A DNA stretch of 64,000 bases from Dehalobacter sp. DCA (GTDB taxonomy: Bacteria > Bacillota > Desulfitobacteriia > Desulfitobacteriales > Syntrophobotulaceae), in assembly GCF_000305775.1 (NCBI RefSeq), contig NC_018866.1:1178001-1242000 (forward strand), given 5' to 3'. Numbering within the stretch: the stretch's first letter is position 1; every line of letters begins with the position of its first letter. Under the pieces are notes generated by a model. That model did not search any database. It saw nothing but the letters and a program-made list of their open reading frames with translations, and was not told the DNA's origin. The translations under genes and the position numbers were made by a program. Below, piece by piece: positions 41,572 to 50,157 of this stretch.

Positions 41572-42981
41572 TTATTTCCACCAATCTGCTATCGCTTTTT
41601 CATCATTCGGCTTTCCGTATCCAAAAATATCATCCATATCTTTCATGAATGGAGTAATAACAGGTGCTCCTACTAGACTCCTAATTAAGGTATGGTGCCA
41701 GGCTTCCGGCTTAGTAAATGGGCAAGCAGCTATACAAGCTCCGCAGCAGTTTCTGACGTTATCACGCGACCAGAATTCAAAGCACTTCACCGGGTCAACA
41801 TACCATCTCTTTATTCCCGAATTTTGCATTTGCCCACGAGGTCCATCAATGGTAGGATCTTCATAGCTAATAGCTTGAGGGGCGCATGCTTCAGCGCATT
41901 TTTTGCAGGTTTTGCAAAATTCAGTTACTCCGAATGAAATAGGTTTATCATGATTTAAAGGCATGTCAGTAAATACTTCACAGAGTCTAACATTTGGACC
42001 AAATTCAGGCGTAATCATTAGCCCCGACCTGCTGTATTCCCCCAGACCCGCCTGAATAGCTATAGGTATAGCTAATGCACTGTCAGCTCCGATTGGAACC
42101 GCATGATATCCCAGATCTTTAATAAACATGGATAAACCGAATGCAGCATATCCAATCTGGGTATAACTTAATCCATATTCAGCTGATCCTAAAAAGGACG
42201 GGGCACACTTTGTTCCTTCTAGCGACTGTGGGATAATCATCGAGATTACATGCTTGGGCTCAAACCCAAAATCCGGAGGGATAAATTTCAGACTTTCACC
42301 CTCAGGCGTTTTAACAAAGGCAGCCGTTTCAGTAAAAACCCAACGTTTGTCAAAAGGCGCTATCCCAGCTTTAGCAGCGCCGAAAAATCTAGCTATTTTT
42401 TTTACTGCCATCGTTCCTTCTTCGGCACTTTTTACACCGGGGGAATGAATATTTCTCTCCGGATCGCCCCACCTAAAGTTCAGCTCGGGCACTTTGGGAT
42501 GCCATTCAAAAAAACCTTTATTGGCCCTGCAGGCGCTATTTTCCCCGTTAAGATAATAATCAACGGCCCAGCTTGCATGAGCAGCCGCACCATCAAGTAC
42601 AGTAAGACCGGGCGAACCATCTGTCTGCCAACCATTCCATCTTACTTCAGCAAAACGCTCTCTGAGTGCTAGAGGTTCGGGTACTCCCAATAAAGCCTGG
42701 CCCCATATATTCCTTTGATGGGTAAACGGTTTGTAGTCTGCCGGGATATTAAAGGGAAGTTCATCCAGTTCCTTGACCGTTCCAGCATATACCTGTTTGG
42801 GATCGATAAGTGATTTCCCTCCCAATGCAGTAGCTGCAGTGGCAATTGCAATACCCGAAGAAGCTCCAGCTCCAAATTTAAGGAATTGTCTGCGATTAAT
42901 TTTTGTTGCCGGCTTATCGTTGTTACTTTTTTCCTTGTCCATTGTTGCCGGCTCATCATTGTTACATTTTTCTTTTTCCAT
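41572..42981 (-). CDS. rdhA: RdhA, reductive dehalogenase (cluster 4)
   Basis: A 469-residue RdhA. The start is placed at ATG 42981 because AAAGGAGGG precedes it with good spacing; the open frame goes on to 43197 through a tetR fragment. Seen: short charged duplicated lead (EKEKCNNDEPAT / DKEKSNNDKPAT), twin-arginine motif INRRQFLKFGAGAS (RR near 29-30), block IQAGLGEYSRSGLMITPEFG, Fe-S motif CKTCKKCAEACAPQ, and second motif CGACIAACPF with a partner Cys 12 residues before. The repeated lead unit before the Tat motif is unusual. It is followed by rdhB, rdhC, a NusG_II gene and apbE. Substrate unknown. Confidence 0.92.
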   Translation of the reverse strand: MEKEKCNNDEPATMDKEKSNNDKPATKINRRQFLKFGAGASSGIAIATAATALGGKSLIDPKQVYAGTVKELDELPFNIPADYKPFTHQRNIWGQALLGVPEPLALRERFAEVRWNGWQTDGSPGLTVLDGAAAHASWAVDYYLNGENSACRANKGFFEWHPKVPELNFRWGDPERNIHSPGVKSAEEGTMAVKKIARFFGAAKAGIAPFDKRWVFTETAAFVKTPEGESLKFIPPDFGFEPKHVISMIIPQSLEGTKCAPSFLGSAEYGLSYTQIGYAAFGLSMFIKDLGYHAVPIGADSALAIPIAIQAGLGEYSRSGLMITPEFGPNVRLCEVFTDMPLNHDKPISFGVTEFCKTCKKCAEACAPQAISYEDPTIDGPRGQMQNSGIKRWYVDPVKCFEFWSRDNVRNCCGACIAACPFTKPEAWHHTLIRSLVGAPVITPFMKDMDDIFGYGKPNDEKAIADWWK

Positions 42982-42984
42982 AAG

Positions 42985-43092
42985 TTGACCCTCCTTTAGA
43001 ATATCGCTGAGTTTGGTGTTTTCATGTCCTTTCGAGTGCATCAGAGCAGCCGCTGCTTCTACAATCTCTTGACGTTTATCTATCAAGTTCAT
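42985..43092 (-). pseudogene. N-terminal fragment of a TetR-family regulator, in frame with rdhA-4
   Basis: About 35 codons reading MNLIDKRQEIVEAAAALMHS then KGHENTKLSDILKE, the first helices of a TetR DNA-binding domain. The helix-turn-helix recognition part is missing; the frame runs without a stop into rdhA-4. GGAAGGTG precedes its ATG and a TetR-like palindrome lies nine bases upstream. So a tetR gene was deleted except for its start and promoter. Confidence 0.7.
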
Positions 43093-43100
43093 CACCTTCC

Positions 43101-43120
43101 TGTACCTACCGGTTGGTACA
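43101..43120. promoter_or_regulatory. TetR-type operator upstream of rdhA-4
   Basis: TGTACCTACCGGTTGGTACA is a 20-base palindrome with one mismatched pair. ACCxACCGGTxGGT sites are typical for TetR repressors. Its place just before the tetR fragment indicates the old self-regulated promoter, which now drives rdhA-4. Confidence 0.65.
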
Positions 43121-43441
43121 ATATTAAAATACCATATCACTAGTTCTCTGTCAAGTTTTCGTCCAAATCTTATCTCCAAGATCGCTGGCGAAATCAAAAA
43201 TGAACTACTCTTTAAAGTTGTCGAAAATCAGTTGCAGCCAGTGTTCCAAGTTAAATTTTCGATGAAGGAGGTCCACTATACAAAGTTATATACATTTTAT
43301 TGAACAATACTGAGGCCTTTTTTGATTTTTGTAAAGTATCTAACATATTGCTTTTAAACCCTATGTTAAAATGAGTCAAGTTAAGTTGTTTGATCCAATA
43401 ACTTGAGGTATGAAATAGCTCAGAGAAGAGGTGATATTAAT
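43121..43441. other. Divergent intergenic region, rdhA-4 / DUF1638
   Basis: About 320 bases holding promoters for cluster 4 (minus) and the DUF1638 gene (plus). AT-rich. No clear CprK box was found. A weak TTGAACAA-type repeat is near 43300 but not convincing. Confidence 0.4.
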
Positions 43442-44059
43442 ATGGAGGTGCGCATAGTCGCCTGTGGTATCTTTCAACTTGAGCTTGAGCGAGCACTAGA
43501 GGAAATAAAAGCGGAATGGGCATCTTCTGACGAGTTCAAAGTTACTTATACAACCCCGGCTTTGCACGTAGACTATACTAAACTAAAAGATGGCATCACT
43601 GAAGCACTGGATAAGGTGACCGAAGAAAAGATAGTCCTCTTTTTCGGTTCTATATGCCATCCTGAGCTTAGCGAATTTACGGAAAAATTTCACGTTATTA
43701 GGCAGCAACCCAAGAATTGTATTGAATTGGTTTTAGGTCAGGAAAGACAGAAGGAGTTAGAGGCATCCGCTCGGGTTTTTTATCTTACTTCAGGCTGGTT
43801 GCGGAATTGGCAAAATATATTCAGGCATGGACAGGGCTGGGACGAAATAGACGCCAGACAGAATTTTGGTTTCTATGATAAAATTTTACTTCTAGACACT
43901 GGTGTTTCGGAGTTTAATCATGTGGATATCCTGGAGTTTTATGAATATACTCAGGTACCAATCGAAATTGAGAGAGTCGAACTAGACGTTTTTAAGAAGC
44001 ACGTGCTTGAAACTTTAAAAGAAGCATTAGCCCAAAAGCCTCCCCTTACAGCGGTTTAA
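43442..44059 (+). CDS. DUF1638 protein
   Basis: A 205-residue protein of the DUF1638 family. Seen: VRIVACGIFQLELERAL (residues about 3-19), VLFFGSICHPEL (about 72-83), NCIELVLGQERQKELEA, VFYLTSGWLRNWQNIF (about 121-136) and ILLLDTGVSEFNHVDILEFYE. DUF1638 genes are common in clusters of corrinoid methyltransferases in anaerobes; the family is unassigned. The Cys residues (ACGI, ICHP, NCIE) are candidates for metal or corrinoid binding. AGAGGTGAT lies before the ATG. It precedes the split-barrel gene by 40 bases and is divergent from rdhA-4. Confidence 0.85.
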   Translation: MEVRIVACGIFQLELERALEEIKAEWASSDEFKVTYTTPALHVDYTKLKDGITEALDKVTEEKIVLFFGSICHPELSEFTEKFHVIRQQPKNCIELVLGQERQKELEASARVFYLTSGWLRNWQNIFRHGQGWDEIDARQNFGFYDKILLLDTGVSEFNHVDILEFYEYTQVPIEIERVELDVFKKHVLETLKEALAQKPPLTAV

Positions 44060-44099
44060 TTGAGTAAATACTCGAAAAATATTTAAGGAGTGAATTTAC

Positions 44100-44411
44100 A
44101 TGGTTCTAACTGAAGAAATTAAAGAAGTTATATCAAATGCTCCGTTTATTCCCATTACCACTGTTTCCACTAATGGAGACCCGCACATGATCATAGTGGG
44201 AAAGGTAGCGGAAGTCAGAGATGGGGACATCCTGGGGTTTGGTATTTATAAAATGGAAGTTACCCAACAGAACATCAAGGATAACGGAAAGATGCAGGTT
44301 GTGATAGCGACAATGGAAGGTGGACCCAAAGGCTTCAGGCTTGAGGGCCAAGCCTGTATAGAAGAGAAACTGGTATTATTTAAAGCAGATAAAGTACAAA
44401 AGCTGCTCTAG
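44100..44411 (+). CDS. Small FMN-binding split-barrel protein (second copy)
   Basis: A 103-residue paralog of the protein at 2943. Conserved blocks: GDPHMIIVGK (residues about 27-36), FGIYKMEVTQQN (about 48-59) and ATMEGGPKGFRLEG (about 69-82). TTAAGGAGTGAATTTACA precedes the ATG. It is in an operon with DUF1638. The two paralogs share about half of their residues and both stand beside rdh clusters. Flavin binding is inferred from the fold. Confidence 0.78.
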   Translation: MVLTEEIKEVISNAPFIPITTVSTNGDPHMIIVGKVAEVRDGDILGFGIYKMEVTQQNIKDNGKMQVVIATMEGGPKGFRLEGQACIEEKLVLFKADKVQKLL

Positions 44412-44438
44412 AAATTTCTAAATGCACAATAATCTTCC

Positions 44439-44597
44439 TCGGGACAGATTAGCGTCGCCGGTCATAATGTGAGAAAGACCTCGGTGCAGTCGTTATCAAG
44501 GGTCCTCGGGCTTGTCCTACAGGACCCTGAATCTCAAATCATTGGTCGGACAGTAGAAGAAGATATCGCGTTTGGTCCTCGTAACTTTCTGGTCCCG
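44439..44597 (+). pseudogene. Internal fragment of a cobalt-type ABC ATPase (CbiO/EcfA)
   Basis: The frame reads SGQISVAGHNVRKTSVQSLS then VLGLVLQDPESQIIGRTVEE and DIAFGPRNF. QDPESQI and VEEDIAFGP are the Q-loop signature of CbiO/EcfA ATPases of energy-coupling-factor transporters. Walker A before it and Walker B after it are missing. It may come from the same transporter as the cbiQ pseudogene at 56819-58646. Confidence 0.7.
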
Positions 44598-44637
44598 TTA
44601 GAAGAGAATTGTCTAGGGAGGAGGGGTTCCCAAGTTT

Positions 44638-45324
44638 TCAAATTATTCTATCGTACTCTAATAGAATAATAATTATTTCTAAAGCAACAGGTAACACGTT
44701 ATCTCTAAGCTTCCTTACATCACATAAAGCCTTATCCACTGGAACCGCGCCATGATCTAAAAAATCAACAAGGTTACCACTGAGCGAATCCGGTAGCGCT
44801 CTAACAAAGGATTCTGGCTGCATTAAAAATATTAGCCCAGGTGAATATCTATGTTTGAATTTGTTATCTAAGTCATTATACTCTTTTGAATCAAACAACA
44901 ACTGAACAGCTTGGTTCAATTGTTCGTTTTTAGATAATGTCTGTAACTTACCGACTTTACTGAAAAGACTGTTAAAGGACAATGCTTTTTCGTCTTTTTG
45001 TTTATTGCAAACATTGATGCCGTAAATATAACCAATGTTATCTAGCATATCATGGGATAGACTCATGATATTCAAATAACAATATGAAGCCTTTGACATT
45101 GCAAATAAAGAATCATAACCATCTACATTAGTAATTGTTTCTATTAATTTATCAAACTCCAAAGAAATACTCAGGATTCCAAGCGTACGGGATAAGCAAC
45201 CGCTTGCCCACACGCACAATAACCCTTGACCCGCATTTGCAAATTTTTGTAATAATTTGATTCGATTTAAAACGGTAGAGCTAACACTTTCCATGCAATC
45301 ATAAAATTCTTTTGCTAAATCCAC
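44638..45324 (-). CDS. Hypothetical helical protein (228 residues)
   Basis: I do not recognise it. It is rich in helices and Leu/Ser/Asn, with NRIKLLQKFANAGQGLLCVW near residues 20-39, YDSLFAMSKASYCYLNIMSL near 68-90, and a hydrophobic end (LPVALEIIIILLEYD). No signal or clear membrane helix besides the end. It is second of a pair with the gene at 45450, and the pair is far from any known neighbour, lying between the CbiO fragment and the group II introns. A start site is weak (AAGGAGCAC, then GTTG). Codon use resembles that of neighbours. Confidence 0.6.
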   Translation of the reverse strand: MDLAKEFYDCMESVSSTVLNRIKLLQKFANAGQGLLCVWASGCLSRTLGILSISLEFDKLIETITNVDGYDSLFAMSKASYCYLNIMSLSHDMLDNIGYIYGINVCNKQKDEKALSFNSLFSKVGKLQTLSKNEQLNQAVQLLFDSKEYNDLDNKFKHRYSPGLIFLMQPESFVRALPDSLSGNLVDFLDHGAVPVDKALCDVRKLRDNVLPVALEIIIILLEYDRII

Positions 45325-45449
45325 AACGTGTGCTCCTTTTAGTCAATCATATAAAACGAACACGTTCACCAAGACAGCCACCCCGGCGGGTCTTACCACA
45401 CAAGGTGCGACATTCTAGGACTCAAAGAGATCATAGCTTTCATTGTTTG

Positions 45450-46343
45450 TTATTTCTTCGCTCGATAGGGAGACATGAACTTTTCATGTCTTTCTAATTG
45501 TTGATCCAGTTCATCCTCTGTTATGTCCGGAAGGTTATTGATATGGTTTAGAATTGCTTGAACATCTTTGCTTTGCTCACTTATAGTATTAAGAAATTCC
45601 CGTTCATCTTCAGGAATTATTGAAAATATCAAAGCGACTTGGTGTTCTTCTAGAAATCCACCTAACGGAATTTCTAACCCAAACTTCTCAAATATTGGTA
45701 AGGACTGTGAACCAATCGGATATTTCAACAGCATAGTAATAACAACATCAGTCACTGCCCTTGTCATAAAAGACTCATACATTTGAAGTGATTTTTGCGA
45801 GAACGTGCTATAATTGGCCAAATTTAATGCTTGTGAACTGTATCCATACCCCCTAGTATGAACAAATCCTCCTAGTTCGTTCAAGGTTTTCGACACCCGT
45901 TCTCTGAGCTTGAATTTGGTGTCGAAGTTTCGAAACAACTCAATTCTATCAAGGCTTTTGAATATGTCTCTTTGCCCCGGTGTACGTCCCTCCGAATGAA
46001 GCCAAGGTTGGACTTCAATATGCTCACAATCAATAGCAGCGAAGGAAATCCCCAACATCCCTAATTCCATAAATGATCTCAAAGCAAAAAAGGCATATGA
46101 GTAGAAGCCCTGAAGGGCTAATTCAAGTGAACTTCTTAATTCACACTGTGATTCCGAATATGGAAAGTAATGGCCCGAATCCAGGTTCACGTTGGTAAAT
46201 GGAATCAAATCACCTATCTCTTCATAAATCAGCAGATTTAAATGCAGCCTTTGCTCAAAACCCTGATTTTCGGAAATGAACTTTATTGATGTACTATATG
46301 TTTCGTCACAATGCGAATGATAAAGCTCATGCTTACTGACCAA
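45450..46343 (-). CDS. Hypothetical protein, HEPN-like features (297 residues)
   Basis: I do not recognise it. Seen: CELRSSLELALQGFYSYAFF then ALRSFMELGMLGI (residues about 66-100), then LNELGGFVHTRGYGYS (about 155-170), which together recall HEPN-like proteins with a helical bundle and a late His-Arg; and an acidic tail (NLPDITEDELDQQLERHEKF). No membrane helix. It is upstream of the 44638 gene in the same direction with 125 bases between. Such pairs near mobile elements are often toxin-antitoxin or defence genes; this is only a lead. Confidence 0.5.
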   Translation of the reverse strand: MVSKHELYHSHCDETYSTSIKFISENQGFEQRLHLNLLIYEEIGDLIPFTNVNLDSGHYFPYSESQCELRSSLELALQGFYSYAFFALRSFMELGMLGISFAAIDCEHIEVQPWLHSEGRTPGQRDIFKSLDRIELFRNFDTKFKLRERVSKTLNELGGFVHTRGYGYSSQALNLANYSTFSQKSLQMYESFMTRAVTDVVITMLLKYPIGSQSLPIFEKFGLEIPLGGFLEEHQVALIFSIIPEDEREFLNTISEQSKDVQAILNHINNLPDITEDELDQQLERHEKFMSPYRAKK

Positions 46344-46371
46344 ATAGGATCACCCCCTAGAAAACAGCTTA

Positions 46372-46654
46372 TTATTTCCGCATTTTCCCTACGTAACAGA
46401 ACCTACTCTCCTCTTTCATTCTACATGCTTCCTCTAATTCCTCCCAAAATAGCTTAAAACAGCTGCTATTTCTCCGGAAAACAAAGCCAGAATGTCCAAA
46501 AGACGACCCGCAATACAAATCAAATATAGTTCTGCGTACGCCTCTTACTCCAAAAAGACTATATGCCTGCTCAAACCCGCTCATACCAAGGCTTTCAGTC
46601 ACCCTCGAATAGCAATAGGTAAAGCTTTGATATGATCTCCACTTTTTGCCGGCT
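46372..46654 (-). other. Open frame after group II intron 1, possible 3' exon
   Basis: A frame reads through this stretch (KKWRSYQSFTYCYSRVTESL, then FEQAYSLFGVRGVRRTIFDL, SGFVFRRNSSC and so on). The composition is coding-like but I cannot assign it; it may be what remains of the gene interrupted by the intron, or chance. It stops 28 bases before the 45450 gene. Confidence 0.3.
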
Positions 46655-46688
46655 AAGTCGGAGGGATTGCTCCCTCTTTCTCGCCTAA

Positions 46689-46722
46689 GAACCGTACGTG
46701 TTGATTTCCCAACATACGGCTC
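46689..46722 (-). ncRNA. Group II intron 1, domain V
   Basis: A 34-base hairpin with GAGCCGTATG / CACGTACGGTTC arms, the usual size and shape of domain V, the catalytic core of group II introns, with the AGC triad near the base of the stem. Confidence 0.85.
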
Positions 46723-46747
46723 AAGCATACCTTTCTCCAAAAGTGAT

Positions 46748-47806
46748 TTAAAGCACTCCCGCCAATCTCTTGCCCTTGATAACTTTGTAATACTGGGCAA
46801 TTTGTGCTGGCATTGGGATTTCTCCCTTTGTTGGGAATGCCTTGTGATAGTCTATGTGGCATGAACTGTGAACTAGTTGAAGGTTCTTGTATGCACCTGT
46901 TCCACCCTGTATTACAGGATGTTTATGATGTGGTTCCAGGTCCTCCTTAAAATTCACTATGCTCATTCTACACATGGGGCAAACGTAGTTCTGCTTTTTA
47001 GCTAGTTTCTGCCGATAGGCTACATTGTTCAAGTCAAATTCCCGTTGGTCTCTCTTTGCAAAATATTCTTTGAGAGTGACATCATATGGGGAGTAGTTGT
47101 ACTTGATCTGCTGATGCCTGACAATAGGCGTCCATGCCATTTTCTTAAGTTGATTGCCAGTATTCGGGTCTGTCAGAATCCACTTGTTTCTGCTCTGTCC
47201 TGTTTTGTCCGGTTTGAAGTATTGGGCTTTAATCCACTTCCAGCCCTTTTTGGGGTGGGAGTGGATTAGAAACCGATATATCTTCTTCCAAATATAGTTG
47301 TCCATAGCAGAGAAGATCTCTTTTGCGACCGTTCTGCACCAGTAGTTAGCAGTGCCGATGATTACAGGGTTCAGCCTATTGATTAGAGTCTGCACATTGT
47401 TACCGTATGAGCTTTCTACAATATCCGCAACCTTTGTCTTGAAACTGCGGATACTGCTTTTTGACGGTTTAATCAGCAACTTTGCACCTGTGTGTGTCGT
47501 GTATCTCCTAATATTGAAGCCAAGAAAGTCAAAGCCATCGGAGATATGGGTTATTTTTGTTTTTTCTTCCGATAGCGTTAAACCTCTGTCACGCAGGTAA
47601 CTACCTAGTGTCGTGTAAGGATTTTCGGCTTCCTGTTTCGTTTCACACAGGATTACAAAATCATCAGCATATATACACATTGTGTAGGGGGTGTGGTTTT
47701 CATAGCTGGTTTTTTTCCCGTGGTGAACCAGAGTATAGTTAATCCCCAACTCTTGCTCCATGCCGTGAAGGGCAATGTTTGCTAAAAGAGGAGATATTAT
47801 TCCACC
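46748..47806 (-). pseudogene. Group II intron 1 reverse transcriptase, C-terminal part
   Basis: From GIISPLLANIALHG just inside the RIT junction, through the catalytic YADDFVILC (near the start of the frame), GLTLSEEKTKITH, the X/maturase domain (RLNPVIIGTANYWCR), and a C-terminal HNH endonuclease (CPMCRMSI, EPHHKHP, NLQLVHSSCHIDYH). Removing the RIT element joins it in frame with the N-terminal part at 51274. Confidence 0.9.
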
Positions 47807-47942
47807 TTATGCAAAGAAAGTAGTTATGCAAAGTAAAGTCGTGAAACACTGATGGAATCTGAAGTTATGTTAAATTTACTTTGCATAATGTCCAAAATGA
47901 TAATGAGTAATTAACTCAAAATATCTTTTTGGAGGGATTCTT

Positions 47943-49178
47943 ATGCATAACAAACCGTTACCAGTACTTCTAGAAGAACTTGAGCAGGAAATGAAGCGCC
48001 TCGGCTATACAGAAGCTACATTAAAGTTTTATCGCCGGCGTTGGCAGATGCTTATGGAATTTGCCAAGTCACGTGCTGAAGTATACTTCAGCGAGCAGCT
48101 TGGAATTGACTTCATTGAAAAATACTTCGACATTTGGAAAAAGGATTTTGAAAAAACTCTTTCTCAGCGCGATACTCAGGAGCTGCGTGTCATCCGGATA
48201 GTAGGCGACTTCCAGCTCCACCGCACTGTTTTAAGACGGTATTATAAACATCGAGAATTGCTTACCGATTCGTATTACATAGATATCAGCAACGATTTCA
48301 AAAAATACTGCGAACGCAAAGATTATTCCAAGGTGACGGTTGAACATTACGTGAAACAATCGCAGCGTTTCATGGATTATCTTATTTCTCAAGGAATCAG
48401 TCACTGCTATGATATTAGGCTCCCTGTTATCAACAGCTATATCCGAACACTAGCTGGGTATACCTATAAAACTGTGGAACAAATCATATGTTCCATACGT
48501 TCATTTTTAAGATATTTACAGGAGCAGGACATCCTGAAAACAGACTTGGCATCCAAGACACCAATGGTTCAGGCTCGTAAACAGACACGCATCCCATCTG
48601 TCTGGACGAAAGAAGAATTGGACTTACTGATAGGTGCCATTGACCGTGGAAATCCAAAGGGGAAACGGGACTATGCCATTATTCTTCTAGCTTGCGTGTT
48701 AGGTCTTAGGGTTAATGATATCAAAAACCTTACTTTTGGTTGTTTCCGCTGGGAAGAAAATAAACTGATATTCGCCCAGTCAAAAACAAGGGAAACAGTC
48801 AACCTACCAATTCCTTCTGAAGTGGGATGGGCTGTCATCGATTATCTGAAATATGGCAGGCCCAAAATTGATTCACCGATTGTATTTGTGAGACATTTGG
48901 CACCATTTCTGCCTTTTTCAGAAAGTGATCATCTGCATCAGTTAATTCGAGATTATATGCGGATTGCCCATCTGCCGACCTTGAAAAAGCACCGGGGTAT
49001 GCATTCGCTTCGCCATACGGCGGCTTCAAGAATGCTTGAGCATGACACCCCTCTTGCTGTTATATCAGATATACTGGGTCATACCAACACGGACTCCACG
49101 GCTGTTTATTTGAAAGTGGATGTCAATAAACTGAAGGAATGCTGTTTAGGTACTCCGGAGGTGGATGTGTATGAGTAA
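47943..49178 (+). CDS. RIT tyrosine recombinase A
   Basis: A 411-residue integrase. N-terminal SAM-like DNA-binding part (residues about 1-230), then the catalytic domain with Arg in LGLRVNDIK, HSLRHTAASRML (H-x-x-R), LGHTNTDST and the Tyr in AVYLKVDVNK. All of R-H-R-H-Y are present. It is first of three, overlapping the second gene by up to 14 bases. GGAGGGATTCTT precedes the ATG. Confidence 0.92.
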   Translation: MHNKPLPVLLEELEQEMKRLGYTEATLKFYRRRWQMLMEFAKSRAEVYFSEQLGIDFIEKYFDIWKKDFEKTLSQRDTQELRVIRIVGDFQLHRTVLRRYYKHRELLTDSYYIDISNDFKKYCERKDYSKVTVEHYVKQSQRFMDYLISQGISHCYDIRLPVINSYIRTLAGYTYKTVEQIICSIRSFLRYLQEQDILKTDLASKTPMVQARKQTRIPSVWTKEELDLLIGAIDRGNPKGKRDYAIILLACVLGLRVNDIKNLTFGCFRWEENKLIFAQSKTRETVNLPIPSEVGWAVIDYLKYGRPKIDSPIVFVRHLAPFLPFSESDHLHQLIRDYMRIAHLPTLKKHRGMHSLRHTAASRMLEHDTPLAVISDILGHTNTDSTAVYLKVDVNKLKECCLGTPEVDVYE

Positions 49179-50157
49179 TTACCTGTTTAAAGGACCATTT
49201 GCAGAGCATATTGAAAACCATGTCTCCCTGAAGAAAGCAATCGGCTACAAATATGAGGCAGAAGCAAGGCATCTATTGCGGTTTTCTTCCTTTACTGAAC
49301 AAAAATATCCTGAAGCAACAATGCTTACAAAGGAAATAGTGTTAGATTGGTGCTCAAAAAAAAGTTATGAGGCACAGGCCAATCAGTGTACGAGGGCTTC
49401 GATCCTACGGCAACTTGCCATATATATGGACAGTGTGGAGATTGGCGCATACGTCCTACCGAAAGGCTATTACCCCACGGAAGAACAATATGTGCCTCAT
49501 ATCTATACGGAAAATGAACTGCAGCGTTTCTTCCATGAGACAGATCAATGCCACTATGTCAGTGAATGTCCATATCGCCACCTCATCATGCCAGTATTCT
49601 TTCGTATGGTTTATTCCTGTGGCCTTCGTTCCTCAGAAGCAAGACTCCTGAAAGTATCAGATGTGAATCTTGAAACAGGCATACTGTCCATTCATCATTC
49701 AAAGAAAGATAACAGCCGATTGGTTCCGATGTCAGACGAACTTACAGAACGATGCCGGAATTTTTCTGCGAATGTGCATATGTTCTTAAAAGAAACTGAT
49801 TGGTTCTTCCCAGGATTAAATGGAAAACCAATGACTTTAGGGAACGTTTACCACAATTTCAGGCGTTTTTTATGGAGAGTTGGCATTTCTCACGGCGGGA
49901 GGGGAAAAGGACCGAGAGTCCAAGATTTTCGACATGCATACGCGTGTCACTGCCTAAAAAAATGGGTTATACAAGGAAAAGACCTTGCAGCATATCTTCC
50001 AGTACTGAAAACATATATGGGGCATGATTCTTTTGAGGAAACAGCGTATTACCTTAGGCTGACTGCTGATGTTTTTCCGGACATATCTATCAAATTGGAA
50101 GGATGTTATCCAGACATCATTCCAAGACTGGAAGGTAGTGCCGATGAAACCGACTGA
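49171..50157 (+). CDS. RIT tyrosine recombinase B
   Basis: A 328-residue integrase with Arg in SCGLRSSEARLL, DFRHAYACHCL, YMGHDSFEET and Tyr in AYYLRLTADV. The first His of the H-x-x-R box is replaced by Gln (RVQDFRHAY), unlike A and C. The second ATG is used because GGAGG lies eight bases upstream. It overlaps A by eight bases and C by 14. Confidence 0.9.
   Translation: MSNYLFKGPFAEHIENHVSLKKAIGYKYEAEARHLLRFSSFTEQKYPEATMLTKEIVLDWCSKKSYEAQANQCTRASILRQLAIYMDSVEIGAYVLPKGYYPTEEQYVPHIYTENELQRFFHETDQCHYVSECPYRHLIMPVFFRMVYSCGLRSSEARLLKVSDVNLETGILSIHHSKKDNSRLVPMSDELTERCRNFSANVHMFLKETDWFFPGLNGKPMTLGNVYHNFRRFLWRVGISHGGRGKGPRVQDFRHAYACHCLKKWVIQGKDLAAYLPVLKTYMGHDSFEETAYYLRLTADVFPDISIKLEGCYPDIIPRLEGSADETD

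Noticed and set aside
43121-43441. Intact tetR gene upstream of rdhA-4
   Set aside because: Only the first 35 codons exist; the frame upstream of 43092 does not look like protein and holds the operator.
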